Counted from the first letter of the stretch, positions 39,846-48,568 are shown. The stretch is 64,000 bases of DNA from Amycolatopsis sp. CA-126428 (GCF_002904335.1 NZ_PPHF01000108.1:1-64000); one strand, 5' to 3'. Numbers and translations are program-made. Notes: generated from the letters alone by a model not told the origin.

Positions 39846-42122
39846 TCAGCTCAGGGTGACGGCCACGTCGTCGATGACGAACGAGGTCTGCAGCGAGCTG
39901 TCTTCGGTGCCGGTGAACTTCAGCGCGAGGGTGCCGCCGGCCGCCGACGAGACGTCGATGGTCCTGAGCGCGTACCCGGACGCCTTGTTCAGGTTGGAGT
40001 AGCTGCCCAGCGTCGTGCTGCCGTTGGCCACGGTCAGCTTGTCGTAGGCGGTGGAGGTGGTCGTCTCCGCGGTGTCGATGTGCAGGTAGAACGTCAGGCT
40101 GGCGTGGCAGCCCGCCGGGATGCTCACCGACTGCGCGATCGACTCGGTGGTGGTGGAGCCGTAGCCGTCGAGCCACGACGAGTAGGTGCCGCCGTGCGCG
40201 GCCTGGCCCTGCGAGCCCCACTGGCCGATGGAGCCGGTGGTGCCGGTCCAGCTGCCGCTACCGGATTCGAAGCCGCCGTTGACGATCTTCTGGCCGGAGC
40301 AGCCGGTGGTGGTGCCGACGGTCCAGCTGAACGACGCCGTGCCGGTCTTGTTGGCCGCGTCCTTCGCCGTCACCGTGACGCTCGAGGTGCCCGCGGTGGT
40401 CGCGGTGCCCGAGATCGTGCCGGTGGAGGCGTTGATCGACAGGCCGGCCGGCAGGCCGGTGGCGGACCAGGTGTAGGGCGCGGTGCCGCCCGAGGCCGAC
40501 AGCGGCAGGTTCACCGCGGTGCCGGTGACGGTCGACTGGTTGCCCGGGTTGGACACCGTGACGGTGCCGGTCGCCGAGCACGTCGGGTCGGCCGACTGCG
40601 CCGGCACGCTGATCGCGTCCCACGCCGCCTTGACGGTGTTGAACTCGGTGCAGCTGCCCGGGAACAGGTTCTTCGCCGCGGTCAGCGTCCAGGTGCGGTA
40701 CTTCAGGTACGAGCTGCTGGAGGTCTTGAGCAGCATCGCGTTGTAGAAGATCTTCACCGCGGTCTGCACGCCGAGGCCGGTGATGGTGGAGCTGTTGCAG
40801 GTGCTGCTGGTCGGCTGCCCGTTGGTCGGGTTCGTGCCCTCGGCCAGCAGGTAGAACCAGTGGTTGCCGGGGCCGGCGGCCGCGTGCACCTCACCGTTGG
40901 GAACGCTGCTGTCGTAGCAGTTCTTGTCGCCCAGCGCCGACGGGTTGTACATGTTGCGGATCGGGCCGGAGCCGACCAGGTTGACCTGCTCGCCGACGAG
41001 GAAGTCCGGCTGGTCGTAGGGGGCGGGCTCGTTCGCGAACCACTCGGTCGAGGCGCCGAAGACGTCCGCGACGAACTCCTGGGTGCCCGCACCCGAGATG
41101 CCGCCCGGGGTGTGGTCGTCGATGCCATGACCGTGCTCGTGCGCCACGACGTCGATCGAGCCGATCCAGCCGCCGGCGGTGTTCTTGCCGATCTGGACCT
41201 GGCTGCCGTCGTAGTAGGCGTTCTGGTCGTTCAGGCCGACGCGGATCGGCCAGCCGCCGCCGTTGCCGTCGAAGCTGTTGCGCCCCAGCCACTGCGAGAG
41301 CATCTTGTTCTCGGTCTGGGCGGCGAACAGCGCGTCGACGCAGCCGGTTTCGCGGTTGCTGGCGGTGCCGTTGCCCCAGAGGTCGTCCGGGCCGCTGAAC
41401 GTGGTGTTGTTGGCCGCGTCCTGGCAGGACGTGTTGGTGATCGTCGGGTCCTTCAGCGAGTACGTGCTGCCCGAGTGCGTGGTGTCGAGGTGCACCGGGT
41501 TCGGGCCGTTCCACGCGCTGGTGCCGTCACCGTTGAGGACGTGCTCCTGGGTCTTGAGCACCTTCCCGGTGGCGGCGTCGACGATGACGTCGAGCCGGCT
41601 CGGCCCTTCGGCGTCGCGGCCGACGACGGTGCTCTTCCACGCCAGCGTCGGGGAGCCGAGCGCGAAGACGACCTGCTGCGCCGGGCTCACGCTGTCCACC
41701 GCGGACAGCTGCTGCCGCGCGGTCGCCTCGGCCGCGGCCTGCGAGATCTTCGCGGCGGTGGTGGCGAGGTCGATCGTCTGGTCCTGGGCGACGGAGGTGC
41801 CGAGCACCTGGCCCGTCGAGTCGGTCGCCACCACGAAGTCGCCGCCCACCACGGGGAGGCCCTTGTAGCTGCGCTCGTAGGGGATGTACTTCAGGCCGTT
41901 GGTCGCGGAAATCGCTTTCTGAGCCAGGAAAACGTCGTCCGAGCTCGCGTGCAGCGCGGCGGGCCTGCTCGCCACGAGCCCGGCCGCCGCCGACACGGCC
42001 AGGGTCTGGGCGTCCGGGACGGCGTTCGGGGTGGCGGGCTGGGCCTGGGCGGTGGTGGTCGTGCACACCGCGGCGATCAGCGCGCCGCTCGCGGCCAAGA
42101 CGAATGGACGTCTCAGGTGCAT
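39846..42122 (-). CDS. Secreted M4 (thermolysin-type) metalloprotease
   Basis: 758 residues. After a signal peptide (1-28) come an FTP/PepSY-type propeptide (about 40-195) and the M4 catalytic domain. Zinc ligands are His328 and His332 in HEHGH, with Glu349 in GTQEFVADVFG as third ligand; NHWFYLLAEG carries the downstream His region. The C-terminus has an immunoglobulin-like putative Ig domain (ATGLPAGLSINASTGTISG) and a jelly-roll domain starting KIVNGGFESGSGSW, probably for substrate or wall binding. It degrades external protein after self-cleavage of the propeptide. A hairpin follows the stop. The ~270-base upstream region would hold its promoter. Confidence 0.93.
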   Translation of the reverse strand: MHLRRPFVLAASGALIAAVCTTTTAQAQPATPNAVPDAQTLAVSAAAGLVASRPAALHASSDDVFLAQKAISATNGLKYIPYERSYKGLPVVGGDFVVATDSTGQVLGTSVAQDQTIDLATTAAKISQAAAEATARQQLSAVDSVSPAQQVVFALGSPTLAWKSTVVGRDAEGPSRLDVIVDAATGKVLKTQEHVLNGDGTSAWNGPNPVHLDTTHSGSTYSLKDPTITNTSCQDAANNTTFSGPDDLWGNGTASNRETGCVDALFAAQTENKMLSQWLGRNSFDGNGGGWPIRVGLNDQNAYYDGSQVQIGKNTAGGWIGSIDVVAHEHGHGIDDHTPGGISGAGTQEFVADVFGASTEWFANEPAPYDQPDFLVGEQVNLVGSGPIRNMYNPSALGDKNCYDSSVPNGEVHAAAGPGNHWFYLLAEGTNPTNGQPTSSTCNSSTITGLGVQTAVKIFYNAMLLKTSSSSYLKYRTWTLTAAKNLFPGSCTEFNTVKAAWDAISVPAQSADPTCSATGTVTVSNPGNQSTVTGTAVNLPLSASGGTAPYTWSATGLPAGLSINASTGTISGTATTAGTSSVTVTAKDAANKTGTASFSWTVGTTTGCSGQKIVNGGFESGSGSWTGTTGSIGQWGSQGQAAHGGTYSSWLDGYGSTTTESIAQSVSIPAGCHASLTFYLHIDTAETTTSTAYDKLTVANGSTTLGSYSNLNKASGYALRTIDVSSAAGGTLALKFTGTEDSSLQTSFVIDDVAVTLS

Positions 42123-42390
42123 CGGGGGATCTCCTCCGGGCAGGGCGAACCGGCCCGGGGTCGAGCCGGGCCGAGAACGGGGACGACGGGGAAATGGTGC
42201 GGCTTAGCGGAAATCAGCATCCGGTGTGAAAGCCCTGTGAACAAGCGACGAACGTAGGGGTCTTATCGGCAATGAGCAATACTTCCCGAAAAGGACATTT
42301 GACATTATTGGGATCTGCGGTGTCGTCTGTCCATTGAGGACTCGGGGGAGATCACCGCCGTTCGGACGATCTTCCCTGCGTCCGAGACGA
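42123..42390. other. Intergenic promoter region of the protease gene
   Basis: No gene found. It is relatively AT-rich (GACATTTGACATTATTGGG near 42293-42312), as expected for the protease promoter. GGAGGAGATC lies directly before the protease start as its ribosome site. The msrA terminator adjoins at 42391. Confidence 0.5.
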
Positions 42391-42430
42391 CGAAGGGCCC
42401 CTTCGCCACAATCGGCGAAGGGGCCCTTCG
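42391..42430 (-). terminator. Strong hairpin terminator after msrA
   Basis: A perfect 17-bp stem (42391-42407 with 42414-42430) around the loop ACAATC, twelve bases past the msrA stop. The symmetry could also serve transcripts from the other side. Confidence 0.88.
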
Positions 42431-42442
42431 GTGCTGCTGGTG

Positions 42443-42958
42443 TCAGGCGGTCTTCTCGCGCTTCGGGAGCTTCCAGCCCGGGCGCACGAAGTGGCACGTG
42501 TACCCGTTCGGGATGCGCTGCAGGTAGTCCTGGTGCTCCGGCTCGGCCTCCCAGAAGTCACCCACCGGGCTGACTTCGGTGACGACCTTGCCCGGCCACA
42601 GCCCCGACGCGTCGACGTCGGCGATCGTGTCCTCGGCGACCCGCTTCTGCTCGTCGTTCTCGAAGAAGATCGCCGAGCGGTAGCTCAGGCCGATGTCGTT
42701 GCCCTGGCGGTCCTTCGTCGTGGGGTCGTGCACCTGGAAGAAGAACTCGAGCAGGTCGCGGAACGTGGTCTGCGCGGGGTCGTAGACGACCTCGATGGCC
42801 TCGGCGTGCGTGCCGTGGTTGCGGTACGTGGCGTTCGGGACGTCGCCGCCGCTATAACCGACCCGGGTCGAGATCACCCCGGGCTGACGGCGGAACAGCT
42901 CCTGCATGCCCCAGAAGCAGCCGCCGGCCAGGACGGCCCTTTCGGTTGACGTGGTCAC
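42443..42958 (-). CDS. msrA: Peptide-methionine (S)-S-oxide reductase
   Basis: 171 residues. The catalytic Cys14 sits in GGCFWG, followed by GYSGGDVPNATYRNHGTHAEA and the DPTTKDRQGNDIG loop of MsrA. It reduces S-methionine sulfoxide in proteins using thioredoxin. A single further Cys in NGYTCHFVRPGW may serve as the resolving thiol. It is a single-gene unit with its own strong terminator. Cytosolic oxidative-damage repair. Confidence 0.97.
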   Translation of the reverse strand: MTTSTERAVLAGGCFWGMQELFRRQPGVISTRVGYSGGDVPNATYRNHGTHAEAIEVVYDPAQTTFRDLLEFFFQVHDPTTKDRQGNDIGLSYRSAIFFENDEQKRVAEDTIADVDASGLWPGKVVTEVSPVGDFWEAEPEHQDYLQRIPNGYTCHFVRPGWKLPKREKTA

Positions 42959-43098
42959 GGCGTCACTCCTTCTCCTCGTGCGGTGCTACCGCCCGTTACA
43001 ACTGTTCCGGCCCCCCGATGATTCCACGCGGGTATTACGGAAGCCTGACGTGACGTGGGACGATGGGCCCCGGGACGGGATGACTCCCGGGAGGCGCG

Positions 43099-43479
43099 AT
43101 GCGCGACGACGACATCGCCTCGGAACGCTCCGGCGGCGTGCTGGTCGTCGAGATGCGTGGCGAGCCGGGCATCACGACGGTGTCGCGCTGGGCGGCGGTG
43201 CTGGAGACCGCCCTGAGCGAATTGCCGTGGCCCCGGCTCCTGGTGATCGACCTCGGTCCGCTGGCCTTCCTGTCCGCTCGCGGGGTCCGTAGCCTGCTGG
43301 GTGTGTTCGAGGTCTGCCGCAAGCGCGGGATCTCAAGCTGCCTGATCGTCTCGCCCGGCGGAGACGTCGAGCGGGTGGTCCGGCGCACCGGGCTGGCCGA
43401 CGAGGTCCCGGTGTTCTCGCACCGCATGCTCGCGATCGCCCGGTACCAGCCGGCCGAGATGCGCTGGCTGCTCTGCTGA
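43099..43479 (+). CDS. STAS-domain anti-sigma factor antagonist-like protein
   Basis: 126 residues. The STAS fold is seen in GVLVVEMRGE, LLVIDLGPLAFLSARGVRSLL and GISSCLIVSPGGDVERVVRRTGL. The usual phosphorylated Ser after 'DLSxxxFMDSxG' is represented by LSARG (Ser in the FLSARG turn). Such proteins free sigma factors by binding anti-sigma kinases. No kinase or sigma gene is adjacent. It converges on the 2OG oxygenase with three bases between stops. Confidence 0.85.
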   Translation: MRDDDIASERSGGVLVVEMRGEPGITTVSRWAAVLETALSELPWPRLLVIDLGPLAFLSARGVRSLLGVFEVCRKRGISSCLIVSPGGDVERVVRRTGLADEVPVFSHRMLAIARYQPAEMRWLLC

Positions 43480-43482
43480 GCG

Positions 43483-44193
43483 TCAGCCGAGGCCGTAGGT
43501 CTGGGGGTAGTCGACGGTGCACACGAGCGCGTCGCGGCGGGCGCGGCCGCCTGCGGGGGCGATCAGCGGGCTGGCGGTGTGCAGGAAGCGGGCGTCCTCG
43601 AAGACGATCAGCTGCCCCGGCTCCAGCCGCTGGGTGTGGACCGCGGTGTCCGGGGCCTCGGGGCGGAACAGCGCCGTCTCCGCCCCGGTGCCGGCGCGGT
43701 CCACGACGTAGACGAAGACGAACTCCTCGCCGTCGGCGTGCGGGCGCGTCACGACGTTGGTGAACGTCCGGAAGATGTTGACGCCGAACGTCCCCCGGCG
43801 CCGGCGGCGACCTTCCGGGATGAGCCCGAGCGCGGCCCGGATCCAGGCCGCGAACAGCGGATCGTCGGCCACGGGCGTCCGGGCGTACTCGCGCCGCCCG
43901 GGGCGGCCGCCGCGGTCCTCGATGGCGATTTCGGCGTGCTCGGCGAGCACCGGGGTCTCGCCGTCCCACGCGTACTCGACGACGTCCCGGGCCCGTTCCC
44001 GGTCGGCGGGGATGTCGCCGGGGTAGCGGCGGAGGACGTCCGGGGTGAAGTACGTGCGCAGCAGATGCTCGCGCAGGCGTGCGCCGGGCAGGCCCAGCTC
44101 GTCGTCGGAGACGACGAGGTAGCCGTCGGTGTCGAGCCGCTTCCGGTACAGCGGGAGTTCTTCGCCTGCGGGAACGGGAAAGTCGAAAGCCAT
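43483..44193 (-). CDS. 2-oxoglutarate/Fe(II) dioxygenase (2OG-Fe_Oxy_2 family)
   Basis: 236 residues. TNVVTRPHADGEEFVFVYVVDR carries the HxD iron ligands, and FLHTASPL the second His. LEPGQLIVFEDARF is the preceding strand. This set matches the PF10014 group that includes L-isoleucine 4-hydroxylase, so a free amino acid or similar small acid is a plausible substrate (inference). It directly follows the DUF5753 regulator (30-base gap) on the same strand and may be under its control. The ATG at 44193 gives the family N-terminus MAFDFPVP. Confidence 0.85.
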   Translation of the reverse strand: MAFDFPVPAGEELPLYRKRLDTDGYLVVSDDELGLPGARLREHLLRTYFTPDVLRRYPGDIPADRERARDVVEYAWDGETPVLAEHAEIAIEDRGGRPGRREYARTPVADDPLFAAWIRAALGLIPEGRRRRRGTFGVNIFRTFTNVVTRPHADGEEFVFVYVVDRAGTGAETALFRPEAPDTAVHTQRLEPGQLIVFEDARFLHTASPLIAPAGGRARRDALVCTVDYPQTYGLG

Positions 44194-44222
44194 GCGGGGG
44201 TCCCAACGTGAAGGGAAGGGGA

Positions 44223-45098
44223 TCAGCCGAACTGCGCGGACTGGATTTCGCGGATGAGCGCGCGGCTTTCGTCGGGTTCGAGGGAGGCGGCCACGAGGGC
44301 GTCGTGGTAGCCGCGGTAGTACTCCACCGTCTTGGCGGTCTCGATGTGCCGGAACCCGGCGTGGGTTTCGATGTGCACGATGTCCCGGTCGAGCTCGTTC
44401 TCGAACTCGAAGTAGGCGTACATGCAGCTCATCGAGAACAGCGGGGGATGGGCGAAGGGGAAGACGCGCAGTTCGATGTTCGGCGCGGTCGACCGTTCGA
44501 CCAGGTGGTCCAGCTGGGCGTGCATGATCTCGCGGGAGCCGACGAACTGCCGCAGGGCGGACTCGTGGGTCACCGCGATCAGCCGCAGCGGCTCCATGTC
44601 CTCGCGTTCGGCGAGGACGTGCTTGCGGTGCTCGCGCAGGTCGACGAGCCGGTCGACCTCTTCGGCCGACCACCACGGTTCGTGCGTCGAATACTGGGCC
44701 CGGGCGTAGCCGGGGGTCTGCAGGAGCACCGGCAGCAGCGGGATCGTGTAGATCCGGGCCACCGAGGCTTCGGACTCGTACGCGAGGTGGGCGTCGAGCC
44801 CGGGGGTCGCCGTGGTCTGCGAGTAGTCGGTCCACCAGCCCTGCCGCCCGGACGCCTTCACCCAGCGCATCAGCCGCTCGGCCAGCACCGTGTTGTCGAT
44901 GCCGTAGAAGCGGATCAGGTCGCGGACGTCCCTGGCCTGCGGGCTGCCCTGCGCGTTCTCCAGCCGGGACAGCTTCGACGTCGAGATCAGCAGCGCGTCG
45001 GCCACTTCCTCGAGGGTCCGGCCGGATTCGTCACGCAGGCTCTTGAACGTGTCCGCGATCCGGCGACGCGGCACGATCGGACCTTGCGTGGGGGCCAT
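44223..45098 (-). CDS. Scr1-type helix-turn-helix regulator (XRE + DUF5753)
   Basis: 291 residues. The XRE domain covers about 12-70 (GRTLEEVADALLISTSKLSRL). DUF5753 follows, with LLPVLLQTPGYARAQY, LIAVTHESALRQFVG and IELRVFPFAHPPLFS. Unlike the pair at 13251 no DUF397 gene is attached. The gene downstream is the 2OG-Fe oxygenase. Upstream DNA (45132-45291) is dense with GTGGGA/TCCCAC palindromes, likely its own operators. The start at 45098 follows AGGTTCC; no better site is visible. Confidence 0.9.
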   Translation of the reverse strand: MAPTQGPIVPRRRIADTFKSLRDESGRTLEEVADALLISTSKLSRLENAQGSPQARDVRDLIRFYGIDNTVLAERLMRWVKASGRQGWWTDYSQTTATPGLDAHLAYESEASVARIYTIPLLPVLLQTPGYARAQYSTHEPWWSAEEVDRLVDLREHRKHVLAEREDMEPLRLIAVTHESALRQFVGSREIMHAQLDHLVERSTAPNIELRVFPFAHPPLFSMSCMYAYFEFENELDRDIVHIETHAGFRHIETAKTVEYYRGYHDALVAASLEPDESRALIREIQSAQFG

Positions 45099-45131
45099 GG
45101 AACCTTCGTTCTCGCGGTGGGCCGTTCGCGA

Positions 45132-45291
45132 TGGGACCCAGCTCGTGGGTTTCCCACCGCGCCGCGACCATACTCCTCTGGATCTCCTGCGGTGGGAAGC
45201 CACCCCGGGATCGCGTCAATTGGTGGATTTCCGCTGGTAGAACCCCTGCTGCGCCGAACGGGTGTTTCACAGTGGGATTCCCACGTGGGAA
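45132..45291. promoter_or_regulatory. Cluster of GTGGG/CCCAC palindromes upstream of the DUF5753 regulator
   Basis: Inverted repeats occur at 45132-45140 (TGGGACCCA), 45145-45157 (GTGGGTTTCCCAC), 45191-45204 (GGTGGGAAGCCACC), 45272-45284 (GTGGGATTCCCAC) and, overlapping it, 45278-45291 (TTCCCACGTGGGAA, perfect). The shared half-site GTGGGA suggests cooperative binding of one regulator, probably the adjacent one. The 333-base gap to 45431 has no gene. Confidence 0.7.
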
Positions 45292-45431
45292 TTGCAAATC
45301 TTGCGATCCCGGAGTGACACTTGCAAGGCAAGGCCGAGCCAGGCCCGGAACCCAGGACAGTGAGGACGCACCAGGACGACGACAGGGGACCGGCCCGGCC
45401 CGGCGGACGGCGCCGAGGGGAAGGAATCGCC

Positions 45432-45869
45432 ATGTTCGTCGTGCTGAGACCGGGTGTGCTGATGAAGGTGCTGGCCGCCACCGGCTTCGCGGCTTTCCTG
45501 CTGTTCCTGCTGCTCGGCGGCCTCACCTCGGCCCCGGCGGGCTCATCCGGCCCGCCGCCCGCGAATCCCGCCGCCGGAGGCAGTGACCTGCTCGCGCGCA
45601 CCGCGCCCACGCCGTACGTCGTGGCCGGAGCGGGCAAGAACGGCCTCAACGTCCGCTCGTGCGCGGCCGCGACCTGCCGCCGGACCGGCTGGGTCGCCGA
45701 GGGCGGCACGTTCGAGGCGGAGTGCTGGACGCACGGCACGCCGGCGTCCGGGGACGACCGGTGGCTGCGCGGCCAGGTCGACGGGCAGCACACCGGCTAC
45801 GCGGCCGGGCACTTCCTCCGCGGCAGCGGGGCGCCGGAGTGCGGGACGAGCGCCGCGCGCCGGACGTGA
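45432..45869 (+). CDS. Membrane-anchored SH3-like protein
   Basis: 145 residues. A hydrophobic segment (about 11-30, VLAATGFAAFLLFLLLGGLT) anchors or exports the protein. The outer part has PYVVAGAGKNGLNVRSCAAATCRRTGW, the opening of a bacterial SH3 (SH3b) domain that often binds the cell wall. Four Cys (about 77, 82, 98 and 137) could form disulfides. GGGGAAGGA precedes the ATG at 45432. Wall targeting fits the muramidase-like and L,D-transpeptidase genes downstream. Confidence 0.78.
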   Translation: MFVVLRPGVLMKVLAATGFAAFLLFLLLGGLTSAPAGSSGPPPANPAAGGSDLLARTAPTPYVVAGAGKNGLNVRSCAAATCRRTGWVAEGGTFEAECWTHGTPASGDDRWLRGQVDGQHTGYAAGHFLRGSGAPECGTSAARRT

Positions 45870-45879
45870 TGGTGCGGGC

Positions 45880-46185
45880 TCACTCCCCGCGCATCGAGCG
45901 GCGGATCTCGGCCAGCCGGTCCTTGGCCGCCTGGTCGCGGTCCGCGATCTGCTTGTCGAGGGTCTCGGCGGTGTTGTCGGTGCCGAGGCCGGCGACGTCG
46001 ACCGAGCCGAGCGACATGGTGTACCGGTTCTCGATCTTGTCGCGGACGAAGTCGAAGCTGGGCACCCCGCCCTCGCTGTAGTCCGGGTCCGGCAGCGGCG
46101 GCGACGGGATCGCCAGCGCCGCGGTGGGGGTGTCGTCGACGATCTCGCCCTCGACCACGTTCGGGTCGCCGTCGGGTGTGCTCAT
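45880..46185 (-). CDS. Hypothetical acidic protein
   Basis: 101 residues, acidic and hydrophilic. It begins MSTPDGDPNVVEGEIVDDTP and ends in a charged helix (LDKQIADRDQAAKDRLAEIR). No signal peptide or membrane segment. I do not recognise it. It is divergent from the ESX-like muramidase gene (122-base gap), and small acidic proteins of this kind can serve as secretion chaperones, but that is speculation. Confidence 0.6.
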   Translation of the reverse strand: MSTPDGDPNVVEGEIVDDTPTAALAIPSPPLPDPDYSEGGVPSFDFVRDKIENRYTMSLGSVDVAGLGTDNTAETLDKQIADRDQAAKDRLAEIRRSMRGE

Positions 46186-46306
46186 CTCCCGACCATAGCG
46201 CCGGTGTGGGCACTCCGGCCGCGACCAGTGGGTAATTCGGCCGTGGACCGGTCCGGCGCGGTGGGGAATTCTCGGTGCGCACAGCCGGTGTCCGGAGGGA
46301 GCAGAC

Positions 46307-47212
46307 ATGAGTGCCGGGGCCTACCACGCCGAAACGGCGGAGATGGGGGCGATCGCCCACGCGGTCGAAGACGTCGGGTCGTCCTTCCTGTCGGCCACCC
46401 GCGACCTGGAAGGCCTGGTGCTGGACGCGTTGTCGTTCGCCGGGATCGGCAGCGGTGTCGCGGCCGCGAACTCGGCGTTGCACTCGACGCTGGGCAGCGC
46501 CCTGCAGAAGCTCCTGCACCTCCTGACGAACGTGAACCAGAACGTCCGGACGGCCGCGGAGGGGTACCGCGCCGCCGACTCCGACGTTGCGCAGGCCTAC
46601 GGCGGCGGCGGGCAGGGCGGAGGCGGTGCCGCCGCCGCGGCGCCGCCGCAGCTCGACCCCCGGGTCGTCGACTCGATCATGCGGTCCGAGGGCGCGACGG
46701 GGGAGCAGGGCGGCGTGCCCGAGGCCTACGGCTTCCGGCAGAACATGCACAACGGCTACGACCGGATCATCGCCGCGCGCGAGCAGTACGGGATCGGCAG
46801 CGCCGAGGAACGCGCGGTCGTCGCCGACCTGATGACCGCGAACGCCCGCACGGCCGGCGCGCTCAACTTCACCGACCCCGGCACCCAGGCCGCGATCATG
46901 TCCGGCGCGCACATGCGCGGCGCCGGCGGTGTCCGCGCGATCCTCAACCACATGGCGGGCGAAGACATCGTGCGCAGTTCGCGGACGCTGGGCGACGCGA
47001 CCATCCAGCACGTCCAGGGGCTGACGCCCGAGCAGTTCCAGCAGGAATTCCGCGACGCCCGCGTCGAATACGACCGCCAGGTCTACGGCGGGACGACCAC
47101 CACCCAGGGCGGGCACACGCAGAACTGGTGGGACCGCTACGGCACCGGCCTGACCCGCCGCTACGACCGCGAGCAGGCCGAATTCGTCGGGCTTTCGCAA
47201 CCGCGGAACTGA
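46307..47212 (+). CDS. ESX-like N-domain fused to a muramidase-like domain
   Basis: 301 residues in two parts. Residues 1-98 are a helical hairpin like WXG100/ESX substrates (GAYHAETAEMGAIAHAVEDV, then a second helix with LTNVNQNVRTAAEGYRAADSD). A Gly/Ala linker (99-113) leads to residues 114-301. There, MRSEGATGEQGGVPEAYGFR (candidate acid Glu128) and later AAIMSGAHMRGAGG and NWWDRYGTGLTRRYDRE resemble the GH108/TtsA-type N-acetylmuramidase layout. GGAGGGAG precedes the ATG. It has no Sec signal, so type VII export is likely. Probably cuts peptidoglycan (inference). The L,D-transpeptidase gene follows. Confidence 0.65.
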   Translation: MSAGAYHAETAEMGAIAHAVEDVGSSFLSATRDLEGLVLDALSFAGIGSGVAAANSALHSTLGSALQKLLHLLTNVNQNVRTAAEGYRAADSDVAQAYGGGGQGGGGAAAAAPPQLDPRVVDSIMRSEGATGEQGGVPEAYGFRQNMHNGYDRIIAAREQYGIGSAEERAVVADLMTANARTAGALNFTDPGTQAAIMSGAHMRGAGGVRAILNHMAGEDIVRSSRTLGDATIQHVQGLTPEQFQQEFRDARVEYDRQVYGGTTTTQGGHTQNWWDRYGTGLTRRYDREQAEFVGLSQPRN

Positions 47213-47298
47213 TTTCCGCATTCTTCGGACTCGCCGATTCGAAGATCGCCCGAGTGGGCACTCTCTTTGTGTAGCCGAACGACAACGGGAGGCGCACG

Positions 47299-47736
47299 AT
47301 GAACCGGAGGATGATCGCACTACTGGGCGGCGTCGCCGCGATGGCGGGGACCGTGGCGTTCGCGGGAACGGCCGAAGCGGCGCCGACGCCGTGCAGTGCC
47401 GAAGCGAAGGCCTGCGTCCAGCGCAGTTCGAATACCGCGTGGCTGACCGACGGCGCCGGGAACGTCACCTACGGCGGCGTCCCGATCACCGTGGGACTGC
47501 CGAAGTACCCGACCCCGCTGGGGAAGTTCCACGTGCAGTACAAGGACATCGACCACTACAGCAAGCAGTTCAACGGGCCGATGCCGTACTCGGTTTTCTT
47601 CACCACCACCGGAGTCGCGTTCCACCAGGGCAGCCTGAAGGCCAAGTCCCACGGGTGCGTGCACCTTTCGCACGACGCCGCGGTGACCTTCTACAACTCG
47701 CTGCACCCGGGTGACGTCGTCGAGGTCGTGTCCTGA
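47299..47736 (+). CDS. Secreted L,D-transpeptidase (YkuD type)
   Basis: 145 residues with a signal peptide (1-28, cleaved near AEAAPT). The catalytic signature is HQG (His109) with SHGCVHL (117-123, nucleophile Cys120), preceded by YPTPLGKFHVQ. It makes 3-3 crosslinks in peptidoglycan or attaches proteins to it, outside the membrane. It is short, just the catalytic domain with no LysM or Ig modules. It follows the muramidase-like gene by 86 bases on the same strand, consistent with shared wall remodelling. Confidence 0.92.
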   Translation: MNRRMIALLGGVAAMAGTVAFAGTAEAAPTPCSAEAKACVQRSSNTAWLTDGAGNVTYGGVPITVGLPKYPTPLGKFHVQYKDIDHYSKQFNGPMPYSVFFTTTGVAFHQGSLKAKSHGCVHLSHDAAVTFYNSLHPGDVVEVVS

Positions 47737-48134
47737 TCCGTCCGATCCGGACGGTCGAGGAGCACGCCGAGGACGGCGCCGAACACCAGGTGATCCAGGA
47801 TCTGCGGCCCGCGTGCCAGCGCCCGCACGGCGGGGTACGCGCGGGCCGCGATCCCGAGGTCCAGCGCCGCGATGGCCAGGCCCGCGAGCGCGCCGCGGCC
47901 GGCCCCGAGCCGGTGGTGCCGGGCGATCGCGGTGAGCACGCCGGTCCAGGCGGCGGAAACGATCACGTGCGCGACCAGCCCGGCGGCGACGCCGGGCCGG
48001 CCGCGTAGTCCCGGCAGCAGGGTGCCCGCCGCGCGGGTGGCCGCGAGGACGTCACCGCCGGTGAGGAGCGCGTGCGCGGTCGACGGTATCCCGCTGACCA
48101 CGGCGGCGACCGCCCCCGCGCGAGCCGGTGTCAT
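47691..48134 (-). CDS. Hydrophobic membrane protein of unknown function
   Basis: 147 residues with about four short membrane segments (AGAVAAVVSGIPSTAHALL, VAAGLVAHVIVSAAWTGVL, ALAGLAIAALDLGIAA, ILDHLVFGAVLGVLL). No motif recognised. The ATG overlaps the stop of the gene upstream (48131) by four bases, so the two are co-expressed. Its 3' end overlaps the end of the convergent L,D-transpeptidase gene by 46 bases. Confidence 0.68.
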   Translation of the reverse strand: MTPARAGAVAAVVSGIPSTAHALLTGGDVLAATRAAGTLLPGLRGRPGVAAGLVAHVIVSAAWTGVLTAIARHHRLGAGRGALAGLAIAALDLGIAARAYPAVRALARGPQILDHLVFGAVLGVLLDRPDRTDQDTTSTTSPGCSEL

Positions 48135-48568
48135 CCGGCCAGGTACGCCGCCACCCGGATCCGCAGGCCGCGGACGCGGGGGAGCGCGATGGTGAACGCC
48201 CGCGCCGGCCGGTAGCCGGGCCAGAGGTCGCCGTGGGTGCAGGGGCCGGCGAAGTAGACGAAACCGTCTTCGTCGTCGTAGCGGCCTGGAGACCAGACGG
48301 CCGCATCACCCGCGTGGCGGTCCGGGCAGGCGGCCCGGGCGATCCAGTAGACGTCCTTCTTCATGACGCCGCGCAGCTGCGCGGCGAATTCCGTCAATTC
48401 GGCTTCCGGCAGGCCGAGACCGCGTCCGCTCCACACGCGCGGCGCGCGTTCCGACGTGCGCGAGGGGCAGCCGAAGGTGACCGCGGCGGCGGTGTAATAC
48501 CGGTTCCAGCGCGGGTTTTCCGGGGCCGGGGCGGCGAAAGCGGATCCGCCGGTGAGTTCCAGCGTCAC
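48131..48568 (-). CDS. Conserved hypothetical protein, cytosolic
   Basis: 145 residues without signal or membrane segment. Features include WNRYYTAAAVTFGCPSRTS, KKDVYWIARAACPDRH and FAGPCTHGDLWPGYRP; three Cys are spread along the chain. I do not recognise the family. It leads a two-gene unit with the small membrane protein at 47691 (four-base overlap). It is divergent from the aldehyde dehydrogenase, about 106 bases away, so both may respond to the operator at 48633-48648. Confidence 0.65.
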   Translation of the reverse strand: MTLELTGGSAFAAPAPENPRWNRYYTAAAVTFGCPSRTSERAPRVWSGRGLGLPEAELTEFAAQLRGVMKKDVYWIARAACPDRHAGDAAVWSPGRYDDEDGFVYFAGPCTHGDLWPGYRPARAFTIALPRVRGLRIRVAAYLAG

